A program made the position numbers and the translations under genes. DNA of 64,000 nucleotides from the NCBI GenBank assembly GCA_914767715.1, contig OU612068.1, forward strand, positions 26,412,001-26,476,000, given 5' to 3'. The notes below the pieces were generated by a model. That model searched no databases and was not told the origin of the DNA. It saw only the letters and a program-made list of their open reading frames with translations. This stretch comes from Membranipora membranacea (lineage: Eukaryota; Bryozoa; Gymnolaemata; Cheilostomatida; Membraniporidae). Below, piece by piece: positions 1 to 11,141 of the stretch; positions within the stretch are counted from its first letter, which is position 1, and every line of letters begins with the position of its first letter.

Positions 1-269
1 CTTATTATATTTTGTTATTTATGGATGCCATCATTTTGCATAAAATGTGCAATACAGTTTTTGACACTGTGCTGCAGTTTAGAATAAAACTAATGTTCAT
101 TCCTAAAACCTTCACTGTCATTGGCAGCAATTATATAGATCCACAGTGATATTCTATTATAGTCAAGTGCCTATGATTCAAATGGCAGCACTAGTCATAG
201 GTCATATGTTTTAGGTCTTAGATTTATGACTTCAATAATACTACAAGGGCTATGGTCGGTTATACATAC

Positions 270-1816
270 CCCCATTGCTATTTCGACTAGTGAACTCTGC
301 ACCAACAATCGCATACATTTTTCCTAAGTCGCCTTTAAGCCATGGATCACTTTCACCGTTTGAATGCCAAATAGATCCGGCAGCGCCATCAAATGCATTT
401 GTTGCAGCAAATGCGCTGGCATGAACAGATGACGCACTCAGTGATGTCAAACCTGTAATAAAACAAAAACGCATCAGTTATACTATGATGTATAAAGGAT
501 GGAGTGATGAAGGCCAGGGATATTGGCCCACAGCTTCTCCAACTGGAAACAGATTCAGTGAAGCAAAATCTGAGCTGATCCTGCATTGACCAAAAGTATA
601 GGAGGGGTAGGGGTAAACACATTTTGAAAAGAATAAGAAACAGGGGAGTAGGGAGTATCCCCCGACCCCCTGGCCTATGGGGGGTTTATTTAACAACCCC
701 AGATTTTTGGGGGTTGAATAGATCTGGGGTTGGGAGAGAAAATCTTGGGTTGAGAAGTATGACAGGCTAAAAATAAGTTCAAACTCACCACTTACTTATG
801 ACCTTGGCTGGGCCTATGGGTGCGGCCATCTTGTTATTACTAGGTTACCAGACTACAATCATATTTCATTGGCTATTATAGCACTCTTTATGCTTTCGAT
901 TGGTGGAATGTAATACAATTTAGAGGCCATATAAAGTTCATGAAACATGAGGACACAGGGGTCAGCATATATTGAATTTCTATACACTGTTGGAAATCTA
1001 CCGAGCTACTGATGGTTAACGGATTTTAAATGAAAACTCAAAGAGCTGGTTGATCCAAAAGAACAGGTCATCAATTTCTTGTCTGATTGTTTAGTTCTTA
1101 TTATCAGTAAAAAAAAGAAAAATGACTGACCTCTAGACAGCAGCCTTGTCTCAGACAGTCCTTCCAAGTAATCGACATAAAATACATCACCCTCCGAGCA
1201 TGATAAACCGTCCGGTGTGGTGGAGTACTCGGGATAATAGGAGTTACTTGTCACATAATCTACAAGTCGTCCCCGTGCAGAAGATGCGGACATGTCATTA
1301 GGACGGCATGTCCTCGCCAGAAGCCAATATCCTGAACCTGCCAAAGCTACAAAGAAAGCAATCTTTTAGTTGGCCAAATAAATGGGAATGCCAAATGCAG
1401 GAAATTTATGGTTATAAAAGCTTTTCACGATTGTGATCAGTGTTGAGGATGCTTACCCTTAGCCTATACTTTTTATTAACAGTCCTCCCAAATTAATTGA
1501 GCATTAATTGACCCAGACCAACCTTGATTCAGTTTACCTGACTTCAGAATTGCTCCCCTCTCCTCCTCCCACTGATTCAGGTAGAAGGGGAGCAAACCCA
1601 ATCAGGCAAACCTCGATAAAACATTGACCCAATGCTATGATCAAGGAGTAACAGTTACTCCTTGCTATGATTAGTTCATACTTACTTAGAATTTTAAAAA
1701 AAAACATCTTTAATTATCCAGATAACAATGCTCTGGATGTTAGATAGGTGCTTACCTGGGAATAACCTCAAAATCTCGAATACGGACAAGCTAAACACTA
1801 CAAGCAGCATTTTCAT
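270..1816 (-). CDS. Secreted discoidin (F5/8 type C)-like protein, 3' end outside window
   Basis: Three coding exons on the minus strand: 1756..1816, 1131..1346 and 270..452. All junctions are GT-AG and the phases agree (1 and 1). The first exon encodes a signal peptide (MKMLLVVFSLSVFEIL...). The second carries two cysteines and a Tyr-rich stretch with no family I recognise. The third holds the start of a discoidin/F5/8C-type domain: LSASSVHASAFAATNAFDG, then W-H and a D-LGKMYAIVGAEFTSR stretch typical of its second strand. The family usually binds carbohydrate or lipid head groups outside the cell. The 153 residues seen end at a donor (GTATGT), so the remaining domain lies left of position 270. 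The start is the first ATG after the preceding stop, and a second Met follows two codons later. The F5/8C call is good; the ligand is unknown. Confidence 0.7.
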
Positions 1817-2498
1817 CTTTTAACCAGCGATGTTCCTTTACTTACAGTGATACGGTAATATGCATAAAATAAACACTTTTAGTAATTTACATGTATACAA
1901 CATCCTGAAACCAATTCGATTGATTCAAAATCCAATTAATTTTATTTGTTTAGCTCAAACGGCACTCTGTTTTTGTCCCAAATATTTAACTATTTTAAAT
2001 ATTTTATATTGTTTTCTTTGCTCTAGCTATTCATCCATAAATAATTCTTTCCTGTCACAGATGTCACCATTATAACAGCACACATCCTGTTTCTTTGTCA
2101 ACATAGAATTATTTCCTGAGTATATCTGGTACTGAAGAAGTGGGATAAAACATATAATTAGGAGTTCCCGTTGGCATCGAGCTTTAAATTCTGCTTACGT
2201 AGGTCAAAAGTTATCCACAAAACTTCAGTTTTGTTTTTATGATAAATGCATGTGTATATATAAACCCATATCCAGTGCCTCATATCACTTTCTCAAATAG
2301 TGTTTTGGAAAAAATAGAAGAAACGGCTGTATCACAGACTTGTGTTCCACCACATTGTATAGTAAAACCAGATGAGGGAGTGATAATTATATTTTTTTGT
2401 CTGACATGTACCATGAAAGCTTGAAATCAATTCAGAATTTAAAAACACTTACCTTACCCACATATTTCCAATATAGAGAGATCAATGAAAATCTGTAA

Positions 2499-2690
2499 GC
2501 TTCAGCGGATCGGTGTGGCTGAGTGCCTATCACAGCACAAATGGCCCAAGTTCAAATCCCGGTTGGGACCAAAAAGGAAGCAAGGTGCAATGGGTATAAT
2601 CCATTATTTTTATAAATAAAATACCACAATTATAACATGCTTGTTGCGCGAGAGGCCCGAGTTCAAATCCCGGTGAAGACAGATTTTATT
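2499..2690 (+). mobile_element. tRNA-derived SINE copy A, compound
   Basis: Contains a pol III A-box-like GTGGCTGAGTG near 2515 and a B-box-like AGTTCAAATCC near 2550. These are followed by an AT-rich tail with ATACCACAATTATAACATG (about 2621). A second B-box-like AGTTCAAATCC at about 2662 then starts another truncated unit. It shares its head (AAGCTTCAG...GTGGCTGAG) and its tail with the copy at 2823, which supports a dispersed family rather than a decayed tRNA gene. Confidence 0.6.
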
Positions 2691-2822
2691 TACATATCAT
2701 CTCTTTTATTACCTGGTGGTTTAACTTGTTTTATTTTGGTACCTATTTAATACTACTTACACCCACTACATCATTAAATTCAAACACCTAGATTATTTCG
2801 CACTGAGGAGTAACAGCTTTGC

Positions 2823-2985
2823 AAGCTTCAGTGGCCCAGCGTGGCTGAGCGGAGTGTTTGATCTCAGCCCGAGGTCAAATTCCGGTGAGGCCAGATTAAA
2901 AAAAGCAAGAAGGGAGCATAGGGAGGACTTCTTATTTTTATATAATATATATAGATATACCACAATTATAACATGTTTGTTGCGA
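2823..2985 (+). mobile_element. tRNA-derived SINE copy B
   Basis: Same order as copy A: AAGCTTCAGTGG, A-box-like GTGGCTGAG, B-box-like AGGTCAAATTCC, an A-rich stretch, then the shared tail ATACCACAATTATAACATG and TTGTTGCG. Internal positions differ from copy A, so the two inserted or diverged independently. Confidence 0.6.
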
Positions 2986-5081
2986 TATGTTCTATGGCTG
3001 TATTCACTGAAAATAAATGTGGGGGGAGTTCTGCCACATAATAGGACAACGATACTCAGGCTGTCTACCTCATAGGTGGCATGGAAACTACAGCCATTTT
3101 AGTTTGCACTTATAATGACACCGCCAATTGGCCATCCATCATAAACTCAATCGACAACCTGAGTGTATATCATCCACACCCCTGAAGTTTTGTGGCATTT
3201 ATGATCGGCGGATTTCTAGTTTATTGTATGAAAATTAACAGCAAATTCTGATAAAACAAAAACTTGTCATAAGGAGACCATTATAGCAGTGGTTACAAGT
3301 CATACCTTATCATCAGATCAATACCTTCAATGTCGAATGTACTGTGGTGACAGACATGATTGTAATTGGTTTGACTAGCTCAGTATTGGCCTCGATTCAT
3401 GAATTGAAGAAGCTTTTACATTTTCACAAGGCTGGATATTAGTTATTTGTATAATAACATCTATGCTGCAATGGTGAATATTAATTATTAATAACAAATT
3501 TAGTTTTAAATGACATAAATACAATGTGCTCAGAGCCTGTTATATGTTGAGAACATTGAATTCCATATCTGGAATAGCATCATTAGCTTTCTTTTGCAAA
3601 ACAAAGGGCTTGCAAAAATAGCCAGTCCCTAGTAGCAATCTAGAAATGCTCTAATCATCGACACTGTAGGGATATAATTACTGTTTGCAATTTTGTAAAC
3701 AAGACAATTTCTCAGGCTAATTATTCATGCTACTAGGGACAGCCAATCAGATAACAGTCAGATGGGTCCCTGTGTTTAGTGTCCTATCCGTATAACGCTA
3801 TGATACTATTTCCATTCTAAGAGAAGAATCTAGTTCAGTGGTTGAGAATGTTTGAACAATTATCCTTTCTTATCCTGTTGCAAAAGTAAACGATTAAAAA
3901 CATGACAGATTATATATTAGTGGCGAGGTCAGTTCCTAAGGTTTTTGCATTTAGCAGTTTTTTGTTTTGATAGCGAGACACCTATAATTTACCTCAGCCA
4001 ACTACTTCTCTTGCAGTGATAATTTCCATATTTGTTAGTTACTTGCTCTCGCCACAAACATAATAATCTGCCTGAATTTCAATCACTGCTAGAAGAGAGG
4101 TCACATGCTATGTCAAGTCCAATGATGAAAGACTTCAGTACACTACCTGATCATACTTACAAAAACTAAAAAAATTAATGAAATAAACCAAGACACAGTT
4201 GTTTCTTATCAGGCGATTCAAGATCAGATTCTGCATATGGTATAAATCGTATATCTCCCCCTGCTCTAAAGTTTAATTTACCTGTTACTATCTTTCTGTT
4301 GAAAAAACTGTGCAACAAGGTCACCAACAGATCCACAGCATCAGCTGATGGCCCGTCAAGTAAAAATAAGGCGTAGACGATTGACAATAAAACTTTATTC
4401 TCACACACATTCTACTGGTACAGCTAAGATACATATTAACATTCATAAAAATAAATCGATTTGCCCTAAAGCAATCATAAAGAAACATCTATCCTTCACC
4501 AACGGCAGGCCCACTTTCTTTCCGACGGGGTGATGCTTTGTTTTACTCAACTAATGGTATGCCTGATGCTATTCTCACGGTGTGTGGCACTCCACAGCCT
4601 ACTTTTCATATGTGAAGGCTTAAATTAAATAAAATTATGGTAAAAATCTACAAAAATTGTTCGGAGTTCGAAAATTTCCTTAGATTATGGCACCAATTTT
4701 CACCTTTATTTCCTACATAGTAGTCCTTGGGTTACGGTCCTCATCTGGAGTGGTTAAATACCACTGAACTATTCCTGAAATCTTTGCAGGTGGTGAATTG
4801 ATCACCAAAGCGGTGAGGGTACTACGCTCCCTATTATCATTGACACCAACTTATGTTTTCATTACCAATTAACTCTGAACTGTACATTCTCATAGTTTTT
4901 ACATACATTATAAAATATACTCATTAAAAAAACCCAATAATTTTGTTTTGTTACATATTAGGGAGAACAAAAATATAATTCTCTTCCTAAGAGGTTATAT
5001 TGAAATATAAGAGCTAATTTTAAATAAATGGCTTACCTTAAAGTTGAATTAATTTGATTGATAAAAAAGTAAATCTAAAAG

Positions 5082-8000
5082 TCATTTCGCGCATGTGTCT
5101 GTGCTTGGCTCATAAAACAGGCCGTTTATGCATCCTGAGCTTAGATGGACTGTGGCATAAGCGCCATTTAATTCAGGTGTTGGATATATCACTCTGCAAC
5201 AAATATTATCATGATTTAGTTAGGTGATAAGTGAAAACATGTGATACACCAAGTTGAAAACATTTAGTGTTGCTGTTACTAGAGAATCATAAAATTTTCA
5301 AGTTTTTAACCGTCTGAATTTGCTCCTCTTGCAGGACAATTGTCGGTTGACAAGCACAAGAAGGACAACTCCTTATATATATATATAATGTATGGGAGTT
5401 ATGTGTTACTGTGTTACTCACGGCGGGATGTTTTGGATCAGTACTATTTGTAACATTGATCGCTTAGCTATCATTCTCGTCTCTAGCTCCTGTTTTAGTC
5501 CAGCAGGTAAACTAGTGTAGTTAGCACTGAATACTCTGTCAGTTGGCCATCTGACCGTCAGCTCTCCATTTATACAGCTTGTCTCAGGCTCTACAGCTGC
5601 CTCTCTGTTACAGTCTAAGGGAGATATATGGCCCTGCTATTACCCTGTCACTGTTTATGCTTGCTCCAAAAAAGAGACTGTACAAAGTACAAGTGAGACA
5701 CAAAATGGTAGCTCAGCAAAATGTGAGGAGACACTACCATGTTTGAAATGAAGAAAAGCACTGCGGTTTTTGAAAACTCATTTGATATATTGATTCATTC
5801 ATTATAAATCTAGTCAATGTTTTATTATAATTTTTAAAACTTTATTTTTATTCACAGAGCACAAGAGAAACATTGATTTTATCATGAGAATTGATACAAA
5901 TATATACATACATACATACATAAAGGGATGAGGATTTCGTTTTTACGCTAGCATCCAAATAAAAATAAACTATCTACCTGTATCTTCAATTTCTAGTTAT
6001 ATATTAATTATTCAGGGTTTTCTTGAGCTTGAGTATAGAATAAACCCATAAACATATTAATGTTTTTATGTTAATGAATAAACCTCACGTAACTCACCTT
6101 TTTGACATATTTCGAAGATCTGCTTAAAGTTCTGTGTAGTTGTGGCAGATAGGGTTTGCCTGGCTATCTCATTGCCAAGTAGTCTACATTCAACTGGATA
6201 CCTGGCCCTAAATACGAGGCGCCTGATCACACGACTATCTGCATCAAAAATAAGGGTATAGGAATTATTGACTTGAGATAGCAAAAATATCTCTGATGAA
6301 GTTATGTAAAACTGTCGCATTTGGGCAACAGCATACTGTGCTGTTCAACAACAAAGAGCTGCTGCTACAGAATATTGTCATTGATGAGTTGACAAACAAA
6401 ATAGTTAGACGAAGTAGCAGGATAAAGAACAACAGACCTTTAACTTGTAACATGACTGAGCATTTCACGCCTCTGACAGCAAAATCAAAGGGATAGCTTC
6501 CAACTGGAAGCTTTAGTCTCCCAGCGCTGCCGACTAAGCTGAGGTCAACATCAGCAAGTCCTGTTGTTACTGAAGTGAGGATATTGATTTCATATGGTGG
6601 ACACGCTGGTTTGAAAGGTGTGGTAGTTGGTGTTGTAGTTGAAGGTGTTGTTGTTGGTGTTGTTGTGGTTGTTGTTGTGGTGGTTGTTGTTGTGGTTGCT
6701 GTTGTGGTCGGTGGTGTTGTGATTGTAGTTGTGGTTGGTGTTGTTGTGGTTGTCGTAGTTGTCGATGCTATAACGGTGGTATGTTTTGAACCGATGAACC
6801 CTAAAATTGTGAACGTAAAATATTGACACCAGAGAAAATGTTTATTGTCTTGGATTTGGAAAGCATGGGCTGTTATGAGTGATTTGCAGGTTGCAGGTTA
6901 CAATTAGCAACAGCACTACCAGCATGAATAGTTACATGGTCAAAGACAGAATTTAGTTTTTTCTCTTTTTGAATTCAAGTATACTTCTTACCAACCCGCA
7001 ATTGCCCATAACTAATATAAAATGGAACAAACCTTTGATCATCCTGATATGTCCCTTTTCCCCGATGTATAATCTACCACCTACTAACAATAGAGAGTTG
7101 GGGTAGTAGAGCTCACATCTCTGCAGGGAACCATCCCTGTGACCCACCACCCCTGAACATACAGATCCTACTGTTTGCAGTTTCACATTCACAGCTCAGA
7201 GTTTTCTTCCCCCTGCTATCACGAGCAAATCGTTGCTTATCCATAGGATCTCACTCGGATAGGAAAAGCTCGCCTTGCTAAAAGGTCCATCAAGCACATT
7301 CACATCACCTTTTGTCGATCCAGCAACAAGTGTCAGTTGCCGATTGTTATAAGTGACTTTGTACAATGCATGGTAGGTGATGAGGTAAAAGTCACCTGTG
7401 GTGGGGTCTTGGCTCATACCTCGAGGTTTAACCAGATTAGGCGACTTTATGTACGTTGATGCTAAAGTGCTTCCTCCCATGATGAAGCGTATGGCGTTGT
7501 TGCCTAAATCACTGATCATAAGTCTTTTAGAGTGTTTGAGGTCTCTTATAATACTGTGAGGCTCATTAAACAGTGGCTTCGGACCATCACTATAGCCTCC
7601 GTTTTGACAAGAGCCGGTGTAGACCTCGCTTTTGCTCTCATCGCGATACAAGGACCTTAAACAATGGTTTTTACGATCCACCAATAGAGCGAGGTTTCTT
7701 TTGGTTTGCAAAAAACCATAGATATGGTTGAATATTGCATTAGACTGCTTGCCCTCTCGGTAGCCATCTACATTCGGGTCTCCAATAATGGTAAAAACGA
7801 CTTTACCATCTGTAGATTTCATTGAGCTTCCATCAGAATAGAGGATGAATCCTCCCCCTCTATAAAGGTCTGGTTCCATGTGGTATACCTTTAATGTTGC
7901 CTGTATGAAGGTCTCCATTAATCTGTAACAAACATTGATATCTAATCTTTTTCACAAAATGTTTTATGTGATACACGTCATATCTATGCCACAAATAGAG

Positions 8001-8467
8001 AAAATCCATTGGAAGATTTGATCAGATTATTCCCATTAGTTAACCTTAACGTACAAAATGTTTAAATAGGAAGACACACTTTGTGATGAATCTATAGCCT
8101 AGGTTTATCCAGCTAGATCTAAGCATATAACAACTCTGTAAAACATAAACGAAAGATTTTGAGCTGCTAGTCCGTCTACTTACAATTCAAGGGTGGAGGC
8201 TTCAAACAAGCCCAATATAACAACCTGAAAGAGAAAGAGGGACAGATAGATTTAGGCATCAAGTTCAAAATCTTATGGAACAATATGCGGTGTAAATGGA
8301 GCTTCATATATTATAATAACTTGTGTGGTATGGTATGGTATGGTATAGTGTGCACAGAGACATGACAGTATCCAAAAAACTAACAGGTTATGACCTATTG
8401 AGTGTACATTTTTAGCTTTGTCAATTTTTGTACTTACCAAGACTATTGGTATACGCATGAATCTCAT
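5082..8467 (-). CDS. Secreted NHL-repeat protein with Thr-rich linker; one in-frame TGA
   Basis: Seven exons on the minus strand: 8438..8467, 8184..8224, 7033..7922, 6438..6800, 6098..6340, 5422..5614 and 5082..5193. They give 624 codons with consistent phases. Exons 1-2 encode a signal peptide (MRFMRIPIVLVVILGLF). Exon 3 is a beta-propeller of NHL type, for example RLMISDLGNNAIRFI, FYLITYHALYKVTY and DLLVIAGGRKL. Exon 4 opens with a nearly pure Thr tract (about 45 residues, likely O-glycosylated). It is followed by a Cys-containing region of about 230 residues that I do not recognise, ending TDTCAK-stop. A TGA at 7196..7198 (codon 266) interrupts an NHL repeat exactly where Arg is usual, and the frame continues in register on both sides. 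The exon 4 donor (GTCTGT at 6437, or GTTAAA six bases upstream) is weak. Either this is a nonsense allele or early pseudogene, or a sequencing error. All other genes here treat TGA as stop. Confidence 0.7.
6618..6765 (+). repeat. GTT/GTG trinucleotide-like tract (poly-Thr codons on minus strand)
   Basis: A degenerate (GTT/GTG)n run. Read on the minus strand it gives ACA/ACC/ACT Thr codons with occasional Pro in exon 4 of the NHL gene. It lacks the purity of a recent microsatellite and stays in frame. Confidence 0.8.
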
Positions 8468-9616
8468 TTTCTTACTTCTTGTCGTTCAATATCACCACAT
8501 ACAGAATAGGGTATTTCAATCAGAGAAAACAAGAAAATAAGTTTTAGAGTACTGATGGTTGGTTGACGGGTGATGAAGTTTGTATACTTTGTGGTTACAG
8601 GTGCAGCGTAGATATAGACCAACAGTGATGTTGTAGAGTTGTGAATAAGTCGAGATAAGATCGTTATATACACTGGAGCTGCACACATCCTATCTTATTT
8701 GTTTGGTGATAGTGAAAAAAGATTAAAATGATCAACACATAGACAATATATCCTTGAAAACAGAGACTGTGATGCAAAGTTGAGGTCCCAGATATAAAGA
8801 ATTGATACGATGCCAAATTGTGCAAGTTTTTTTTTATGAAATACTATTCAGGTGGAGACCACCTATCGGCTGTATCTTGTACAGGCACATAGATTGCTCA
8901 GAATTTTGCAGGCATGGAGAGATATCAGTAGGCCCTATCATTTATGATCTAACGCAAACCAGACCGAACAAAGTTTCAGATAGTGATATCACCAAAGGAA
9001 AAAGGAGTGCTGGTCTGCCCAAGATGATGTGTAATTTTAGTGATGCAATTATTTTTTCCAACTCCACCTTTGTTCAGTTTGATGGTAATACAGAGGCACA
9101 CTGTTTATTTGAAATCAATCATGTATTTATTACAAAATAATAATTATGGATCATTTTGGTAATCTGAGTTGATTTCCGATTACATCATATCATTTTAAAA
9201 AGCATCAACATCAAGGTGAGATCTCATTTGATGTATATAGATATATACATATGATAAAATCCACAAGAGATGCAGAAGGTTTGAGCTTCCTTTAAATTAT
9301 TCATGAGCATGAAATAAGGACAACAAGATTTCACAATGTTACATCGCATTGTAAACTTAACCTGCTGGTGGCAGACGGAAATGACTTGAATTTTGATTTT
9401 GGAACCATCTGCTGTAACAAAACTGCTGTATCCATTTACTTATTCATGCCAAACATTACATATAAACTCTGTCATGACAATCTTCCGTGCATATCTTGAA
9501 CAGCAGGTTGACATAAGCAATCTCTAACACATACAGGAATCCGCTCAATCCATAGTTAGAGTCATATACGGCTCTTATCCAGACTTTCAGGTAAATGAAC
9601 CCCATCTTTACGATTT

Positions 9617-9661
9617 TTGTGTGATCTTAATGTCTTGTGTGATCTTAATGTCTTGTGTGAT
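9617..9661. repeat. 18-bp tandem repeat, 2.5 units
   Basis: Two exact units of TTGTGTGATCTTAATGTC at 9617..9634 and 9635..9652, then a 9-bp partial third unit. Confidence 0.9.
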
Positions 9662-9779
9662 TTTTTGACCAACATTTTAACCAACCAACAAGTAAACCAG
9701 CTAATTTTTAGACCCAAAAATCTATTTGTGCACAAGTATTTGAAGGTGAAACCTTTTTTAAGCAATGATTCATTAGAGC

Positions 9780-9849
9780 ACACAGCCAGCCCTTAAAAGC
9801 GTTCGGGATGGCGATCGCCATCACGAACGCTTTTAAGGGCTGGCTGTGT
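9780..9849. mobile_element. 70-bp near-perfect palindrome (foldback/MITE-like)
   Basis: Arms of 26 bp (9780..9805 and 9824..9849) are exact inverse complements. The 18-bp centre is itself a palindrome (GATGGCGATCGCCATC) apart from one G/A mismatch. The flanks TTAGAGCA and TTAGACTT (overlapping the arm ends) share only five bases, so a target duplication is doubtful. It lies 77 bp upstream of the start codon of the secreted peptide gene at 9926. Confidence 0.75.
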
Positions 9850-9925
9850 TAGACTTCAGAGCAGAGAAAGTTTTTATTTTACCATAATTTGTTTCCTTTA
9901 TAGGTTTGGCAGTCAGATAACTACA

Positions 9926-10991
9926 ATGAACATCCAAGCTTTCTCAATGATTGTAAAAATGTGGATATTACTCATCTTCACTTGTAAGTTTTCCATATAA
10001 TTGTGATAAATGATGAATGCTGAGCGCTGACATTTTACATCAATGATAATTGTAAATATAATCCATCTTACACAAAATTGTAACACCCTAGTGAAGTAAA
10101 TATTAGCTAGAGGTAGATTAGATTAGCTCACTTTGGGGTGACTCTGTTAGCTAGCTGAAGTGGGAGCCTTCACAAAGTAATGAGTGTGAGTTAATGTTAG
10201 CTTGCTTTAATTTAGCTATTTCAAGCATGTGTGAAAAGTCAAAGTTTTCCTCCTGCGGATAATTGACACACTAGAGTAGTATAATAGTATAAAATAGATA
10301 GCTGGAACTTCCAACTCCTTAGAATCAGGTAGGAAGTGGAAACGAGAGCGGTTCAACTTGAGCTCTGAATAGCTAAAGTATCATCTTTATGGTAGGACTG
10401 ATAGATGAAGGAATACTAATCCTGAGAGCATGATTGAAAGATTGCTAAAATATTTTATGGGTTATGCTTTCTTCAGGTATGAGGAGACAACTCTGAGTCA
10501 TAGCTGATAGTTGTGTCATTATATTTCTGATCATATAAAAGTAGGGACTTTGCCCAAAACTCCCTGGATTAGTGTACACCTTCGTGAATTGTGCATATGA
10601 TAGCTTCATTTTCATGATTATTCTACTTGCTAACTATGAGATAGGTTAGCTTCTCAAACCTCAGCAAGGTCTTCTAGGCCCATCATTGATCTCATAGTAA
10701 AAAAATTCCTTGTCCTGGTATATATTAAATAACCTGATGGTTTCAATGCTCGTCGATGATGCAAATAAATGACTACATGGTTCCACTGTGGTAAGTTTTC
10801 CTATAAATATTCCTTATCAGTGCCTCTTTTTGTTGATGATAAACAAATTTATAAGATAACCCATCACCCTTTTTGCAGTGGTATATGTGTCAAAGGGTGT
10901 ACCAGTGGAATGCTCAGGAAATGATAACATCATACAAGTCAACCCAAATATGCAACCATTAACACAGAGAGAACCTATCATTGAGCTCTGA
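9926..10991 (+). CDS. Small secreted peptide, two exons, 56 residues
   Basis: Exon 1 (9926..9983) encodes Met plus a hydrophobic signal peptide (SMIVKMWILLIFTL) and ends at a good donor, T|GTAAGTT. Exon 2 (10879..10991) follows a pyrimidine-rich acceptor (CCCTTTTTGCAG). It continues in phase as VYVSKGVPVECSGNDN to a TGA. AATAAA follows at 11116, 125 nt after the stop, as expected for a complete short gene. The mature part would be about 30-35 residues with one cysteine. I recognise no family. It could also be the remnant of a longer gene truncated at the TGA, but I see no further exon before 12.3 kb. Confidence 0.5.
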
Positions 10992-11115
10992 CAGATACAA
11001 ACACACACTAGAGGAAGATAATTGTATGACCTTAGGGTCTTAGTATTGTTATTTTCATTTTTTTTTCATCAAAATGTCACTATTGGCGCTTTCTGATGCT
11101 TTTTTGTATTATGGA

Positions 11116-11121
11116 AATAAA
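11116..11121 (+). terminator. Poly(A) signal AATAAA of small secreted peptide gene
   Basis: AATAAA, 125 nt after the stop at 10991. A second AATAAA lies close downstream (about 11135). Confidence 0.5.
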
Positions 11122-11141
11122 GTTTTTCAGACAATAATAAA

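Larger units (their letters stand above)
1817..5081. other. Intergenic, 3.3 kb, with tRNA-derived SINE copies
   Basis: Lies upstream of the discoidin-like gene and downstream of the NHL-protein gene. Apart from the SINE copies at 2499-2985 I see no gene. A 77-codon minus-strand frame at 4175..4408 is open but lacks recognisable domains or clear splice partners. A good splice donor on the minus strand near 5035 (AAG|GTAAGC), about 45 nt after the NHL stop codon, could mean a 3'UTR intron. Confidence 0.5.
8468..9925. other. Divergent intergenic region between two secreted-protein genes
   Basis: Upstream of both the NHL gene (minus) and the small secreted peptide gene (plus). It holds an 18-bp tandem repeat (9617) and a 70-bp palindrome (9780). 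A 112-codon plus-strand frame at 8802..9140 has no recognisable domain and I do not call it a gene. Confidence 0.5.

Noticed and set aside
4175-4408. 77-codon minus-strand frame with a hydrophobic N-terminus
   Set aside because: No domain, no clear splice partners and no conserved motif. Could be chance in the NHL gene's downstream region.
6590-6829. Minus frame of Asn/His repeats over the GTT tract
   Set aside because: Wrong frame. The spliced frame gives poly-Thr continuous with exons on both sides.
8802-9140. 112-codon plus-strand frame upstream of the NHL gene
   Set aside because: Composition looks random and there is no signal, domain or splice support.
9562-9783. Minus-strand frame with SHKTLR repeats
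   Set aside because: The peptide repeat only reflects the 18-bp DNA tandem repeat.
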